Under the pieces are notes generated by a model, which was given only the letters and a program-made list of their open reading frames with translations, made no database searches and was not told where the DNA came from. Positions 46,644 through 55,700 of a DNA stretch of 55,700 bases are shown here, one piece after another. Made by a program: the position numbers and the translations under genes. Origin of the DNA: Lactovum miscens (GTDB taxonomy: Bacteria > Bacillota > Bacilli > Lactobacillales > Streptococcaceae); NCBI RefSeq assembly GCF_014202895.1, contig NZ_JACHHV010000009.1, forward strand, positions 1-55,700. The letters are read 5' to 3'. Numbering within the stretch: position 1 is the first letter of the stretch; the number at the start of each line of letters is the position of its first letter.

Positions 46644-47728
46644 TAGACTTTCTCCCTTTGTCTAGATAAGAAGAAGGCAGTCAGCCAAGCAGTAATTGGA
46701 ACAGATAAGATAATTCCAATTGCTGAAATCAGAGTTTGGAGAAGTCCCAAATTTAAAGCAACTGAGAAAATATAAGACCAGCTATTTCCGTTTCTTAGAA
46801 GTAAAAATGTCATCGGGAGGGTCCCAGCAATAAAAATCATGAAAAGCACATTTGTGAGGGTCCCTGTAATTTCTTGACCAATGTTAATTCCAGAATGAAA
46901 ATAGCTTTTCTGATTCGTTTTTGGGTTTTGACGGAATAAAGCAAAGAGTCCAGCCACAATATCACCGCAACAGTCCATTATGGCTCCCAATACGCTTATT
47001 GATGCTCCCATAAAGAAAAGGGTTTGCGGATTCTTTGTGACAAATTCCATATATTCAAAGTTAATCCCAATTGAATGAGTCATGCTCAAAAGTATTATGA
47101 CAAGTAAAAAGGTAAATGTCGTAGATATGATTGTTGTCAAGAAAGTAAAAATCATTTGGCGGTTCAGGCCGAGAACAAAACTTAGTGCACTAAATGAAAA
47201 GATAAGGGCTAGTGTTCCATATATCAATAAGCTTGAAATATCAGTGAACTCAAGGTTGAAGCGAATAGCAATTATAAAATAAATAATTGATAGAATGATA
47301 CTTAAAATTAAGTAGAAGGAGGCTCGCCATCTCATAAAAGTGATCAAAAAGGAGACAATCAAGACAATAATTGCTGCAAGTACGGCATCACGTTTTAGAC
47401 TTCCAATTTGAAAATGATGCTTGTTTTGATTGAGGATAACTTGTTGACCAATTTGATAGACTTGGCTATCTGTCTGTGATAAGGTTGCAGTATTTTCAAT
47501 TTGAATAGTTTTTTGAGATTTGTTTAATAACTTTATATTTAATATTTGTGTGATGCTTTTATCATAGTTATTAAATTCATCTTTTACTGTAGATATAGAA
47601 GTAGTCTTGATCGCTGTGATTAGTCCAACAGGCTCGGAATACAAAAACTGGTCATTTGAAAAAATGGCAAAGGCAAGTGTTGCCAAAATTATTGGAATCA
47701 TAAAAATTTTAAAAATAAATTTTACCAT
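46643..47728 (-). CDS. YibE/F-family membrane protein (first)
   Basis: A 361-residue protein with one N-terminal membrane segment, an extracytoplasmic beta-rich domain (about 30-115: LITAIKTTSISTVKDEF ... QIGQQVILNQNKHHFQIG) and about seven membrane helices holding the YibE/F signature MGASISVLGAIMDCCGDIVAGL and IGQEITGTLTNVLFMIFIAG. It overlaps the GT-C-like gene upstream by 7 nt and the partner YibE/F gene downstream by one base. Function of the family is unknown. Confidence 0.87.
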   Translation of the reverse strand: MVKFIFKIFMIPIILATLAFAIFSNDQFLYSEPVGLITAIKTTSISTVKDEFNNYDKSITQILNIKLLNKSQKTIQIENTATLSQTDSQVYQIGQQVILNQNKHHFQIGSLKRDAVLAAIIVLIVSFLITFMRWRASFYLILSIILSIIYFIIAIRFNLEFTDISSLLIYGTLALIFSFSALSFVLGLNRQMIFTFLTTIISTTFTFLLVIILLSMTHSIGINFEYMEFVTKNPQTLFFMGASISVLGAIMDCCGDIVAGLFALFRQNPKTNQKSYFHSGINIGQEITGTLTNVLFMIFIAGTLPMTFLLLRNGNSWSYIFSVALNLGLLQTLISAIGIILSVPITAWLTAFFLSRQREKV

Positions 47729-49812
47729 TTATGTATGAAGATATTGATGACTAAAAAAAGAATTGCAAAGAAGAAAATCATGACGAATGGGTATTTAGAG
47801 ACTTCTTTGGATTGAGAAATTACAAAACCGAGTGATGCAGTTTGTCCATTAGGTAATTTTATCAAATAAGGATAGTCTAATGCAATAGGATTCAACATTG
47901 CCCGGATACCTACCGTAACGCTGTTTGGATTATAAATTGCAAGTCGATATTGTCCTGCGCTCATATTTGAATTAAAGATCTGATTTACCTGATCAGCAGT
48001 TGTATTTTCAGTTTTTATGGTATGACTATCAAAATCAGACCAATTTTTAGAACTGTTCTTCTGAACTTTAAGAGTTAATGGTCCAGTTGTCCCAGTCTGC
48101 CACTCAATTTGATTAGCATTTGTTGATAACTCGAATTCCTGATAAATGGTCTCCTTGGGGGAAATCTTGAGTACATCTTTTGAATAACCATAATTATCAG
48201 CAGGATGCTGCTGAGCAGTTACCACTATTTTTTGCTTGGGTTGGAGTTGCATAATCGTTGACATAGAAAAAAGAGATAAAACGGAGGCAACTGGCACAAA
48301 TATTTTAATGAATTTTTTCCAATTGAAATCTTGCTTGAAGATTGATATCTTTTCATAACCAAAAATTGAATCCAAGCTCAAAAGTCCAACAACCAAAAGG
48401 AGGCCAATGGTCATAAATTGATAACGCGGTTTAACTTCCCAGATAAAGGTGTGAAATAAAGAAACTCCCATAATAATTAATAGCATAAAACCATAAGAAG
48501 ATGTCAGATCCTTCTTTTTCTTTAATAAGCTATATGCAATGGAAAAAAGTAGGAGAGCCATTAAAGCTTTTAAAACTATTTCCCAAAAGATATTAATACT
48601 TCCGATATTTTCGGTGATAAATGCTGGAGCGTGTGTCCAATTGTAGCGATAATTAAACATGGTATAGTCACTTCCAACTTCAAAAGTTCCCTCTGACCAT
48701 AAAGTTACAAATTTTATAAAAAATAAAGGAATCAGAAGAAGGTTATAAATCTTTAGTCGGTTGATAATTCCAGCTATGTCAGCGGCTTTGCTGGAAGAAT
48801 AACCAATATGAAATAGGGTGTAATCTCGATCTGTCGGGCCCCATTCGCCTCCTGATTTCAAGTTCAAGGACTCGTAGATCCAATTCCAAATTGGGAAAAC
48901 ATGCGGATTATTTAGATTATATCCAATTGATTTTGCGATAAGATGATTTGCAAGAATGGCAAAGATTATGCCAAGTATAAATGCAATTGCCATGTAAAGG
49001 CATATTTTCCATACATTTAAATATTTCTCTTTTTTCCAATAGGCTAAAATTCCAATAATTAAAATTGCAACTAAAGAAACAATGACATTTGGCCGAGCTA
49101 AATAAGCAACCGCAAAGATTATTAAACTAGCAAGGAATTCTAAAAATGTAAAACGTCCTTTTTGGGTTGCTTTATCAAAGATTGAGACAATGATTAAGAG
49201 AGAAAGAATAGCTAGTCCATCCGAGTAGCCAACTTGAACAAGAAAGCCTGATAGGACAGGACTACAAAAAATGATCAGCAATGAAAAAACTGAAAGAAAA
49301 GGCTTCTTCTGCCAGAGCAACCTAGCAATTAAGATCCAGATTAAAGAGCTAATTATGATGTTGTAGGTATAGAAAACACTATAGAAACTTATGTGTAGAA
49401 AACTTGCAGTTTTCATGAAAGCGAGTTCAAGTCCAACTAAAGGGACAAGGTTAGGGTATTGAAGAATCCAAATATCCCAGCTCGTTTGACCTTTAAAGAG
49501 TCTTTCTGCCTGAACTTGAGTGTGCCAAGGATCACCAAATAATTCTGCATGTCCGTTCATTGCCCAAAGGATCTCTGTTAAAACTATGAATATGATTAAG
49601 ACAAAGGCAAAAATTTTTAATTTTTTTTGATTCAATGTTGATAGTTTTTGATAGATCCAGCGCAAAACAAAGAAAAAGCTAATAGCAAGAATAATAACAC
49701 TAATCGGTTCAACAAAACCTGAGTTCGTAAAGGGTTGCAAAAGCATGGCTAGAAATGCCAAAGAAAATAAGACAAATAAGACTTTAGATAATGATTTATT
49801 TAGGAAGTTCAT
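47722..49812 (-). CDS. Polytopic GT-C-like membrane glycosyltransferase (long)
   Basis: A 696-residue membrane protein with about 12 helices in residues 1-500, then an extracytoplasmic domain (about 520-665) and a last helix. The loop after the third or fourth helix carries NGHAELFGDPWHTQVQAE (about 106-123), an acidic first loop like that of GT-C enzymes of the ArnT/PMT type, which use polyprenyl-phosphate sugars outside the membrane. SD GGAAGGT lies within the end of the upstream gene, which it overlaps by 17 nt. It probably takes the sugar loaded by the GT2 enzyme and attaches it to an envelope polymer. The acceptor is not shown by sequence. Confidence 0.7.
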   Translation of the reverse strand: MNFLNKSLSKVLFVLFSLAFLAMLLQPFTNSGFVEPISVIILAISFFFVLRWIYQKLSTLNQKKLKIFAFVLIIFIVLTEILWAMNGHAELFGDPWHTQVQAERLFKGQTSWDIWILQYPNLVPLVGLELAFMKTASFLHISFYSVFYTYNIIISSLIWILIARLLWQKKPFLSVFSLLIIFCSPVLSGFLVQVGYSDGLAILSLLIIVSIFDKATQKGRFTFLEFLASLIIFAVAYLARPNVIVSLVAILIIGILAYWKKEKYLNVWKICLYMAIAFILGIIFAILANHLIAKSIGYNLNNPHVFPIWNWIYESLNLKSGGEWGPTDRDYTLFHIGYSSSKAADIAGIINRLKIYNLLLIPLFFIKFVTLWSEGTFEVGSDYTMFNYRYNWTHAPAFITENIGSINIFWEIVLKALMALLLFSIAYSLLKKKKDLTSSYGFMLLIIMGVSLFHTFIWEVKPRYQFMTIGLLLVVGLLSLDSIFGYEKISIFKQDFNWKKFIKIFVPVASVLSLFSMSTIMQLQPKQKIVVTAQQHPADNYGYSKDVLKISPKETIYQEFELSTNANQIEWQTGTTGPLTLKVQKNSSKNWSDFDSHTIKTENTTADQVNQIFNSNMSAGQYRLAIYNPNSVTVGIRAMLNPIALDYPYLIKLPNGQTASLGFVISQSKEVSKYPFVMIFFFAILFLVINIFIHKW

Positions 49813-51358
49813 TTTTGGGTACCTTCCGCTCTAAAAGATCAAACAGTCCTTTAACTGCCATAATAATTATGATTGGGGAAAAATTATAAAGGTAACGAGA
49901 ATTAGCTTCCCAGATCAATAGGAATCCTGACAGTCCAGCTATTGAAAGTCCGAGTATAAACCACTCTGTTTTATAATTTTTAAAGATTGACAAAGCAATT
50001 TCATACCACATTAAGGGAACCATAAAAATCCAAAGTAAAGTTTGAGCGGTCTTGATCAGGATCCATCCAGTCACGTTTCCTTCATTTGGTTTAGTCCAGT
50101 CAAAATATTTTGCAATGAATGGATTTTGATGATGATAGGTATAGAAGAAGTCACTTAAATCTCCATTAAACCAAGTGTACAAAATCTTTCTACATAATTG
50201 TAAAATCACGCCTGGAATACCTTGCTTTTTTAAATTGCTTATAAACAGCTTAATATCTCCGGCTTGTTTGGCAGACTTATTAGTGAATGATTCTGAATAA
50301 GCTAAGATATTAGAATCAAAACCACCCCAATGATTTTTAGGAGCAAAAGACATCGTAATCCAATGCATCAAAGGCATATTGTAACGATTATTGTTTTTTT
50401 GAGAGAAGGCTGGTTCAGTTGCGATAGTCAGATTTACAACTTCATGCATGCCAAGAAAAAGAATAAATGAAAGTGGTAGCATTATGAGGAGCTTTTTCCA
50501 TTTCTTATTAAGAAAAAGAAAGAGCACAGCAGCAACAAGAGGAATTGCTACAGTAGGCTTAATATAGTAACCAAAGAAGATTACAACTCCAGCAACGCTC
50601 CACCATAGCACTTGTTTCCTAGTGCTGTCAGACTTGATAGCATAGACAATGAAGAGTACCCCTAAGATGGCAAAGGGTAGTGAAGCAGTATCTGTGTATA
50701 GCTCAGCTCCATAGAGATAAAACGGTAGAAAACCAAAGGCCACAAGATTATACATCAAAGCCATTTTAACATTTGATATTTTCTTAATAATCAGAGAACC
50801 AGCCATAACTGAAATCGTTGTGAAAATTGCGGAAATAAAGGTTGTAAGCCATATTTTTGCTGTAATATTAAAGGGTGCAAAAATATAATTATAGAGCAAA
50901 CCGAAAAACTGATTATTTGCATACCTAAGAAAATAAAGTCTCTCATTTTCCGTCATAGGCAAATTTTGAAAACTAGTTCCGTGTAATTGACTGGTTAAAT
51001 TAAAGACTTCAAAAAAATCCCAATTATGTGCAGAATCTGGTACATGGATTATTAGAATAAAAGGAAATACTAAAAGCGAAAAAACCAAAACAATGAATGA
51101 TACCCTGTAAAATTTTATATGTTTTTCATTTGAGAGACTTGGTAGAAATTTTGCAATTTGGTAAAGAAAATAAATGAAGGCTGCAGAGACAAATATGCAA
51201 ATATTTCCAAGAATAAAAGCTGTAATATATTTTTCAGACCATTTAGGGGTTTGACTTACAGTATAAGTATTTATCCCAATGACTGTCAAAACAAAGGCAG
51301 TCCACCAAAAAATACTAATCCTTTTTGGATGAGTTAAATCTTTTATCAATGTATTCAA
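49796..51358 (-). CDS. Polytopic GT-C-like membrane protein (short)
   Basis: A 520-residue protein with about 12 membrane helices. The first large outside loop has HVPDSAHNWDFFEVFNLTSQL (about 105-125) with acidic residues where GT-C enzymes hold their catalytic Asp, followed by RLYFLRYANNQFFGLLYNYIF. It lacks the long C-terminal domain of the neighbour. The start is TTG 51358 with SD AAGGAG, giving a 44-nt overlap with the EbsA-like gene. It is likely a glycosyltransferase acting outside the membrane or a partner of the next protein. The family call rests on topology and this loop. Confidence 0.65.
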   Translation of the reverse strand: MNTLIKDLTHPKRISIFWWTAFVLTVIGINTYTVSQTPKWSEKYITAFILGNICIFVSAAFIYFLYQIAKFLPSLSNEKHIKFYRVSFIVLVFSLLVFPFILIIHVPDSAHNWDFFEVFNLTSQLHGTSFQNLPMTENERLYFLRYANNQFFGLLYNYIFAPFNITAKIWLTTFISAIFTTISVMAGSLIIKKISNVKMALMYNLVAFGFLPFYLYGAELYTDTASLPFAILGVLFIVYAIKSDSTRKQVLWWSVAGVVIFFGYYIKPTVAIPLVAAVLFLFLNKKWKKLLIMLPLSFILFLGMHEVVNLTIATEPAFSQKNNNRYNMPLMHWITMSFAPKNHWGGFDSNILAYSESFTNKSAKQAGDIKLFISNLKKQGIPGVILQLCRKILYTWFNGDLSDFFYTYHHQNPFIAKYFDWTKPNEGNVTGWILIKTAQTLLWIFMVPLMWYEIALSIFKNYKTEWFILGLSIAGLSGFLLIWEANSRYLYNFSPIIIIMAVKGLFDLLERKVPKNELPK

Positions 51359-51740
51359 CTTGATTCTCCTTCAAAGCATTCATTAACAAGTGGTGAGAGC
51401 TGCCAAACGCAACAAATTGACAATATCTACCATCATATATAAATTTGATTCTGTTTGAATAAAGCTTGACTGATGAAAGTCGACTTGTTTCAAATTCTTG
51501 CATACGTAAACGGAAGTCGCTTGTAAAATAGAGGTGATGGTTCGAAACAAAGAAACGTCTCTGCCGAACTAAGAAATATAAGTAGGCGAGGACAAAAATA
51601 ATAAGGCTAATCTGCCATGATGTAAAAATCTTCATATTATCTTCATAAAACAGGGTTTCTTGAACAGAGAGTAAAATCACCCACCAAATCCAAGCTAACT
51701 TATAATGATTGTTGAGAGGTTGAAAATATCCAGCTTCCAT
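51315..51740 (-). CDS. EbsA-like small membrane protein (copy 2)
   Basis: A 141-residue paralogue of the protein at 39857-40270: N-terminal GYF and WIWWVILL helix, second helix about 41-60, then RRFFVSNHHLYFTSDF and KFIYDGRYCQFVAFGSS, aligned with the equivalent blocks of copy 1. Its ATG coincides with the end of the LtaS-like gene, so translation is coupled. Its recurrence next to a second LtaS supports a functional link between EbsA-like and LtaS-like proteins. Confidence 0.7.
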   Translation of the reverse strand: MEAGYFQPLNNHYKLAWIWWVILLSVQETLFYEDNMKIFTSWQISLIIFVLAYLYFLVRQRRFFVSNHHLYFTSDFRLRMQEFETSRLSSVKLYSNRIKFIYDGRYCQFVAFGSSHHLLMNALKENQVEYIDKRFNSSKKD

Positions 51741-53980
51741 TATTTAGCCCCCTTACTACTTGAAGATTCCGATGTAAAAGTTGACGAGTTACTATTTTCT
51801 GGAGTTTTTAATTGATCTGCAGGATTTGGAAAAATATCCTGTGATGAAATTCCGTGATTTTCACTCAGCAAGGCAGTTGATTTAGCTTTAAGCTTATCAA
51901 TAGATTTTGTTAGACGAGAATTTGTGGCTGAAACAGTGTAAGAAGTAGTCTTTGAAGTAATTGGAATAAAATTAATTGGTGTGTAAAAGCGCAATAAGTC
52001 TTCACTGTTTAATGCGTCAGACATATCAAGAAGTTGGTTGACTTCTGCTTGTATCTTGTCGGCCTCAATTTGTTGGCTAGCGTTCAGATTGAGGGGCTGA
52101 CCCGTATTAGTATCATAATACGTGTTGCTTGTTCCGCTGGCTTTGGTGAGGTCAGCGGTGACCCAACCACGATTTCTTAAAGCAACAAAGTTGGATCGAC
52201 CAGAAGCAAATAGATCTTGGCCAAATTGAATGTAACCACTAGTGTCTATTCCTAACAGATGTTCTAACGTTGGCATGACATCAATTTCACCTGCATACTC
52301 ATTTGAGATATGCCCACTCTTACTACCTGGAATATCAATCATGAATGGGACTCTTTGCATCATTGTGTCATTGTAATCTGTCCACTGAGCAGAAGCACTC
52401 GTTGTTTTAGGAGTAGAAGAAGGTGATGCACTGGATGAACTAGAAGTTTTAGAAATTGCGGGGTCAACATATGGTGCAAAATATTTTGAGTCAGAACCAG
52501 AGATACCATAGTGATCTCCATAAATTACAATGATAGATTTATTATAAAGACCTGTGGCTTTGAGATAATCATAAAACTCTTTGACTGATTGATCAAGGTA
52601 ATGCGCAGTTAAGAAGTAGTTATCAACAATACTATCTCCCGAGTTAGTCGTTTTAAAAGTAGGATCAAGTTCAGAATTTAATAACCCTGTATAAGGTGTA
52701 TGGTTTGTAACAGTAAGATACTTCACATAGAAAGGTTGTTGTAATTTTTCTAAATAAGGAATTGAATTATAAAAGAGATATTTATCTTTAACCCCCCAAG
52801 CAGTCGAATTTTCGGAGTTTTCAGACCAGAATGATTGATCCATAAAATTTTGATAACCCATTGATCTATAAGTATTTACACGATTATAGAAAGTACCAAC
52901 ATTACCATGAAAAACTGCAGAAGAATAACCATCTTGCTGATTCAATATTGCAGGCATGGCTTGAAAAGTTTGGGTAGATCCTAGATTTTGGAAGAGAGAA
53001 CCAGTCGGAAGGCCAAAGGTAGAAGTTTCAAGCATGTTTTCTGCATCAGAAGTTTTCCCTTGGCCTACTTGATTAAAGAAGTTGCTAAATGAATAGACTG
53101 AGTTTCCTGTATTCGTATTATTATAAAGAGAGTTCAAAAAAGGAGTCACTTCTTGTCCATTAATTTTAAGGTTAATTAAATCTTGTTGAAAGCTCTCTAA
53201 ATGGATTTCAATCAAATTACGGTTTTTGCCAATTGATTGCATTGAAGTGTTAGATGTCAAATAACGATTTTGCTCGATATATTGTTGAACTTTTGTAAAA
53301 TCGGATTTATTAGCAATTGAACGAGCCTGATTGGCAATATGAACATACCACCCATTCGTTACTAGCCAAGGACCAAGCCCTAAATAACGAACAACATATG
53401 TATCATCATATTGAGCCTGGCGACTGACCAGACGATGTTCGGTCATGTCAGCCATCCAGAAGTTCAAGCCAAAAAGCATCAAGCAGAGTGAGAAAATTTT
53501 GAAGGAAAATTGTTTTCCATAGAAATTTTCATCGGTCTTGATCTTTTTTAAAACAAAAAGTACGAGAATAACAATAAAGTCAAGCCAAAAGACAATATCA
53601 TACCAATAAACTGGAATTGAGGCAAAGTCGAATCCATGACCCATCATACCAGCTCCACCGCTAATTGTATTTACAGATAAAAAGTCTGAAAATTCACGGT
53701 AATACAAAACATTCCCAAAAACAAGCAGTGAACCAAGAAAGTCAAGAGTAAAAGTTGCCAGGTAAAAAAGTTGTTTCCTTCGAATAAAAAGGGTAAGCGA
53801 AAAAATGACGGATGTAAATCCAATTGGATTTACAATCATCAATAAATAATCTGCTAAATCAGCTGAGTGCAAATTCTTCATCACGAGGAAGTATGCCAGC
53901 ATGGTCTTAAGCCAAATAAAAAATACGAACCAAAATAATAATCCAAGTCTTGAATTAAAAGTGTTAAATAATCTTTTCAA
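51740..53980 (-). CDS. LTA synthase family protein (copy 2)
   Basis: A 746-residue paralogue of the enzyme at 40282-42474. It has the same five N-terminal helices, EIHLESFQQDL (metal ligand Glu), GQGKTSDAENMLETSTFGLP with the Thr nucleophile, FHGNVGTFYNR, and IVIYGDHYGI. A Ser/Thr-rich insertion (SSSSASPSSTPKTTSASA, about 520-537) and a Ser-rich tail are not in copy 1. The start is TTG 53980, 9 nt after GAGG, and a promoter (TGATAGAAT at about 54018-54026, minus) gives it a normal leader. It heads an operon with EbsA-like, GT-C-like, YibE/F and GT2 genes, so its product is probably a decorated polymer. Confidence 0.9.
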   Translation of the reverse strand: MKRLFNTFNSRLGLLFWFVFFIWLKTMLAYFLVMKNLHSADLADYLLMIVNPIGFTSVIFSLTLFIRRKQLFYLATFTLDFLGSLLVFGNVLYYREFSDFLSVNTISGGAGMMGHGFDFASIPVYWYDIVFWLDFIVILVLFVLKKIKTDENFYGKQFSFKIFSLCLMLFGLNFWMADMTEHRLVSRQAQYDDTYVVRYLGLGPWLVTNGWYVHIANQARSIANKSDFTKVQQYIEQNRYLTSNTSMQSIGKNRNLIEIHLESFQQDLINLKINGQEVTPFLNSLYNNTNTGNSVYSFSNFFNQVGQGKTSDAENMLETSTFGLPTGSLFQNLGSTQTFQAMPAILNQQDGYSSAVFHGNVGTFYNRVNTYRSMGYQNFMDQSFWSENSENSTAWGVKDKYLFYNSIPYLEKLQQPFYVKYLTVTNHTPYTGLLNSELDPTFKTTNSGDSIVDNYFLTAHYLDQSVKEFYDYLKATGLYNKSIIVIYGDHYGISGSDSKYFAPYVDPAISKTSSSSSASPSSTPKTTSASAQWTDYNDTMMQRVPFMIDIPGSKSGHISNEYAGEIDVMPTLEHLLGIDTSGYIQFGQDLFASGRSNFVALRNRGWVTADLTKASGTSNTYYDTNTGQPLNLNASQQIEADKIQAEVNQLLDMSDALNSEDLLRFYTPINFIPITSKTTSYTVSATNSRLTKSIDKLKAKSTALLSENHGISSQDIFPNPADQLKTPENSNSSTFTSESSSSKGAK

Positions 53981-54119
53981 AATTTTACCTCAGAAGAATA
54001 GAAACTCACTAATATGGAATATTCTATCACAAAAATATAACACACTCCCAGTTTTTAATAAATCCCCTTCAATTTTTACAGAAATTTGCAGGAAATTAAG
54101 TTACGGTTAAGATAAATTT

Positions 54120-55605
54120 CTTACATAATTTTTTTTATTATAGAATGGCATTAGGGGGTATTTGCATGTTATAACTTGTGTTCAAGCCATTCAATGTTGA
54201 TAATCCCATTTATAACTATGAAGTTTTTTACTTGGGTAGCAACTGCTATGTCGTCAAAGAGATTTCTACTGGCACAACTGGAAGAGTAAATGATTTCGCA
54301 TCAAGCACAAAAAGATGAAGAATAAATACAAAGCAATATAGATAGGATTCTTATTACGAGTGAATCAAATAATACTTAAATTAATGGCAAAGTGTAATTT
54401 TGAATTGTTTTACCATTATATCATAGGTAAATTAGTGGGTCTCAGTGACTATCAACGCCGATAACAGCAATATTTTTAGCACCTTTTATCTTTGATGAAA
54501 ATATACAGCACTTGGTTAAAGATTGTACTACTTTTAAAGCTGTGTTTCTTGCAAGAGGCGAACAGCTTCATCTTCCTTCTATGAAGCAAACAGATATGAC
54601 TAAAAACTTGAAAAAATCGGAGATATTTTTATAAAAATATTATGAAGTATTTTGGATTCGCCCTCTTTGCAAATGTTGCAAAGAGAACAAAATTTATAAA
54701 ACGAAATCATAAAATAAGATCAGAATGGCAGCCTAAATTACCTTTCTGATTTGACTATTTTGTACAATTTAATTTTCTTTCATTGGATTTTCCTTTTTGG
54801 CGAGCATGGAATTTAATTTTTAAAGACATAACTCGCTAATTCATCTCCGATCTCATTGGACTTAAGGAGTAAGTCATCTTGTAAAAGTTTTTTCTGGATC
54901 CTAGTCTCTATTCTGAGATAATTTTAAAACTTTTAATAATCAAATTGAAAATGAGATTGGTTAAATCAGTTGTATGGTTTGTTTAGGATTAAACAATTGA
55001 AATAATTCACCTTGTTTTTTTGCTTTCTAGGTAATATTGTAGTAAAGCTTAATTTCTTTCAAAACGTGAATATATTCCAAAAACAAATGTCCAAATAAAA
55101 GCTTCTACGGCAGGATACAAAGTCTGCCGACTAAAGAAAAGAGTGAGATGAAGACATGGCAAAGATTAGAGCTAAAAAGGAACAGTCAGTGTAGTTTTTG
55201 GAGTTAAGAAGCCGTCATGATCAAAATCAGATGATTGACGATATTTTCATAAACTATTATATAGTGCAAGAAAATACACAATTAAAAAGAGGTTAGTGGT
55301 GCAAGAAGTAGCAGAGTCAAAAACATTTTTAATCTGTGGAATAAAAATCAGAAGAGGTGAGAAAAGTATCATGACGACAGCAAATAGAGAGAATAGAAAA
55401 CTAAGTAGAACCCAATATTTAGAAATCTTGGTAAAAGTAATTTTAATTTTCCTCTGTCGTGTTGCTGTGCCAAGACATAGATATTACGAGTTTCTGAAAA
55501 GGGTGTGCTGTTTAGTGCAGATGCTGCTTATCAAAATGATTTTATTTTGCAAACTTTATAGTCAAATTTGGATGAAAAAAATTGAGTATTTGGTTTTTAA
55601 AAATT
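54120..55605. other. Decayed region with unrecognised gene fragments
   Basis: No intact gene is seen in about 1.5 kb. Plus-strand fragments include a stretch at about 54187-54321 ending CYVVKEISTGTTGRVNDFASS and stop, and one near 54479-54635 containing FKAVFLARGEQLHLPSMKQ. A frame at 55296-55625 is open for 109 codons but has no SD and reads as low-similarity, AT-rich sequence, so it is not called. Short similarity to the IS30 copies (AATCAGATGATTGACGATATTTTC region at about 55222) suggests older insertions. Confidence 0.4.
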
Positions 55606-55609
55606 TTGG

Positions 55610-55700
55610 AAAATTGCAATTATAAGTTAGCCAGTTTTAGCATCTGTTTTGAATTTTTATAATTGAACATTTTTCTTGGGTAAGAATTAATCCAACCTTC
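55610..55700 (-). mobile_element. IS30-family element, end cut by window edge
   Basis: AAATTGCAATTATAAGTTAGCCAGTTTTA followed by TTTTTATAATTGAACATTTTTCTTGG matches the left end of the copy at 14233-15063 almost base for base. It is the transposase-stop end of an element that continues beyond the window, in the same orientation as the copy at 14233 and the one at position 1. Confidence 0.75.

Noticed and set aside
55296..55625. Possible 109-residue protein
   Set aside because: No SD, no recognisable family and runs into the IS30 end; probably chance or decayed sequence.

Overview
The window looks like a chromosomal segment of a low-GC lactic acid bacterium, most likely a Lactococcus or close relative other than L. 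lactis. Support comes from the pfkA-pyk glycolytic pair with a cre-like site, clpE behind a CtsR box, EbsA-type proteins next to LTA synthases, murT/gatD, tRNA genes without encoded CCA, and IS30-family and ISLre2-family elements. The species call is inference.

Layout. 1-0.7 kb: an IS30-family end and an MFS gene it truncated. 0.8-7.3 kb: gpsA, galU, an eetA-eetB-dmkB set from flavin-based extracellular electron transfer, rsmG, an xpaC-telA pair. 7.5-10.3 kb: pfkA and pyk, with no ldh after them. 10.4-11.8 kb: fluoride riboswitch, two FluC channel subunits, a DUF190 protein. 11.9-15.1 kb: IS30 remnants around 11 tRNA genes. 15.3-24.9 kb: dnaG-rpoD, clpE, def, gyrB. 25.6-28.5 kb: MarR, MFS exporter, DUF4811 protein. 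28.8-33.4 kb: eno, then an XRE-feoA-feoB-Cys-rich iron operon. 33.4-36.8 kb: gatD and murT flanking a broken DivIVA-domain gene, and a Phd/PIN pair. 36.9-39.8 kb: a copper operon with intact copY, remnant copZ and strongly altered copA. 39.8-54 kb: envelope genes, with two LtaS-like/EbsA-like pairs flanking a nested insertion sequence; the second pair heads a seven-gene operon with two polytopic GT-C-like proteins, two YibE/F proteins and a GT2 glycosyltransferase. 54.1-55.7 kb: decayed DNA ending in another IS30 end.

The most unusual points are these. (1) The primary sigma factor carries an N-terminal IF2_N-like domain normally found on translation initiation factor IF-2, followed by a Lys/Ala-rich linker. 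(2) Six genes (gpsA, eetA, def, murT, the Phd antitoxin, an ltaS-like gene) have a -10 box only 6-7 nt before ATG and no Shine-Dalgarno, so they should give leaderless mRNAs; five of these are extended -10 promoters. (3) The CopA-like P-type ATPase keeps a 699-residue frame but has changes in several near-invariant motifs. (4) The seven-gene LtaS/EbsA/GT-C/YibE-F/GT2 operon looks like a machine that makes and decorates an anionic envelope polymer, and I do not recognise it as a described set. A Rex-like operator over the eetA promoter and a leader with its own terminator upstream of dnaG are further regulatory points.
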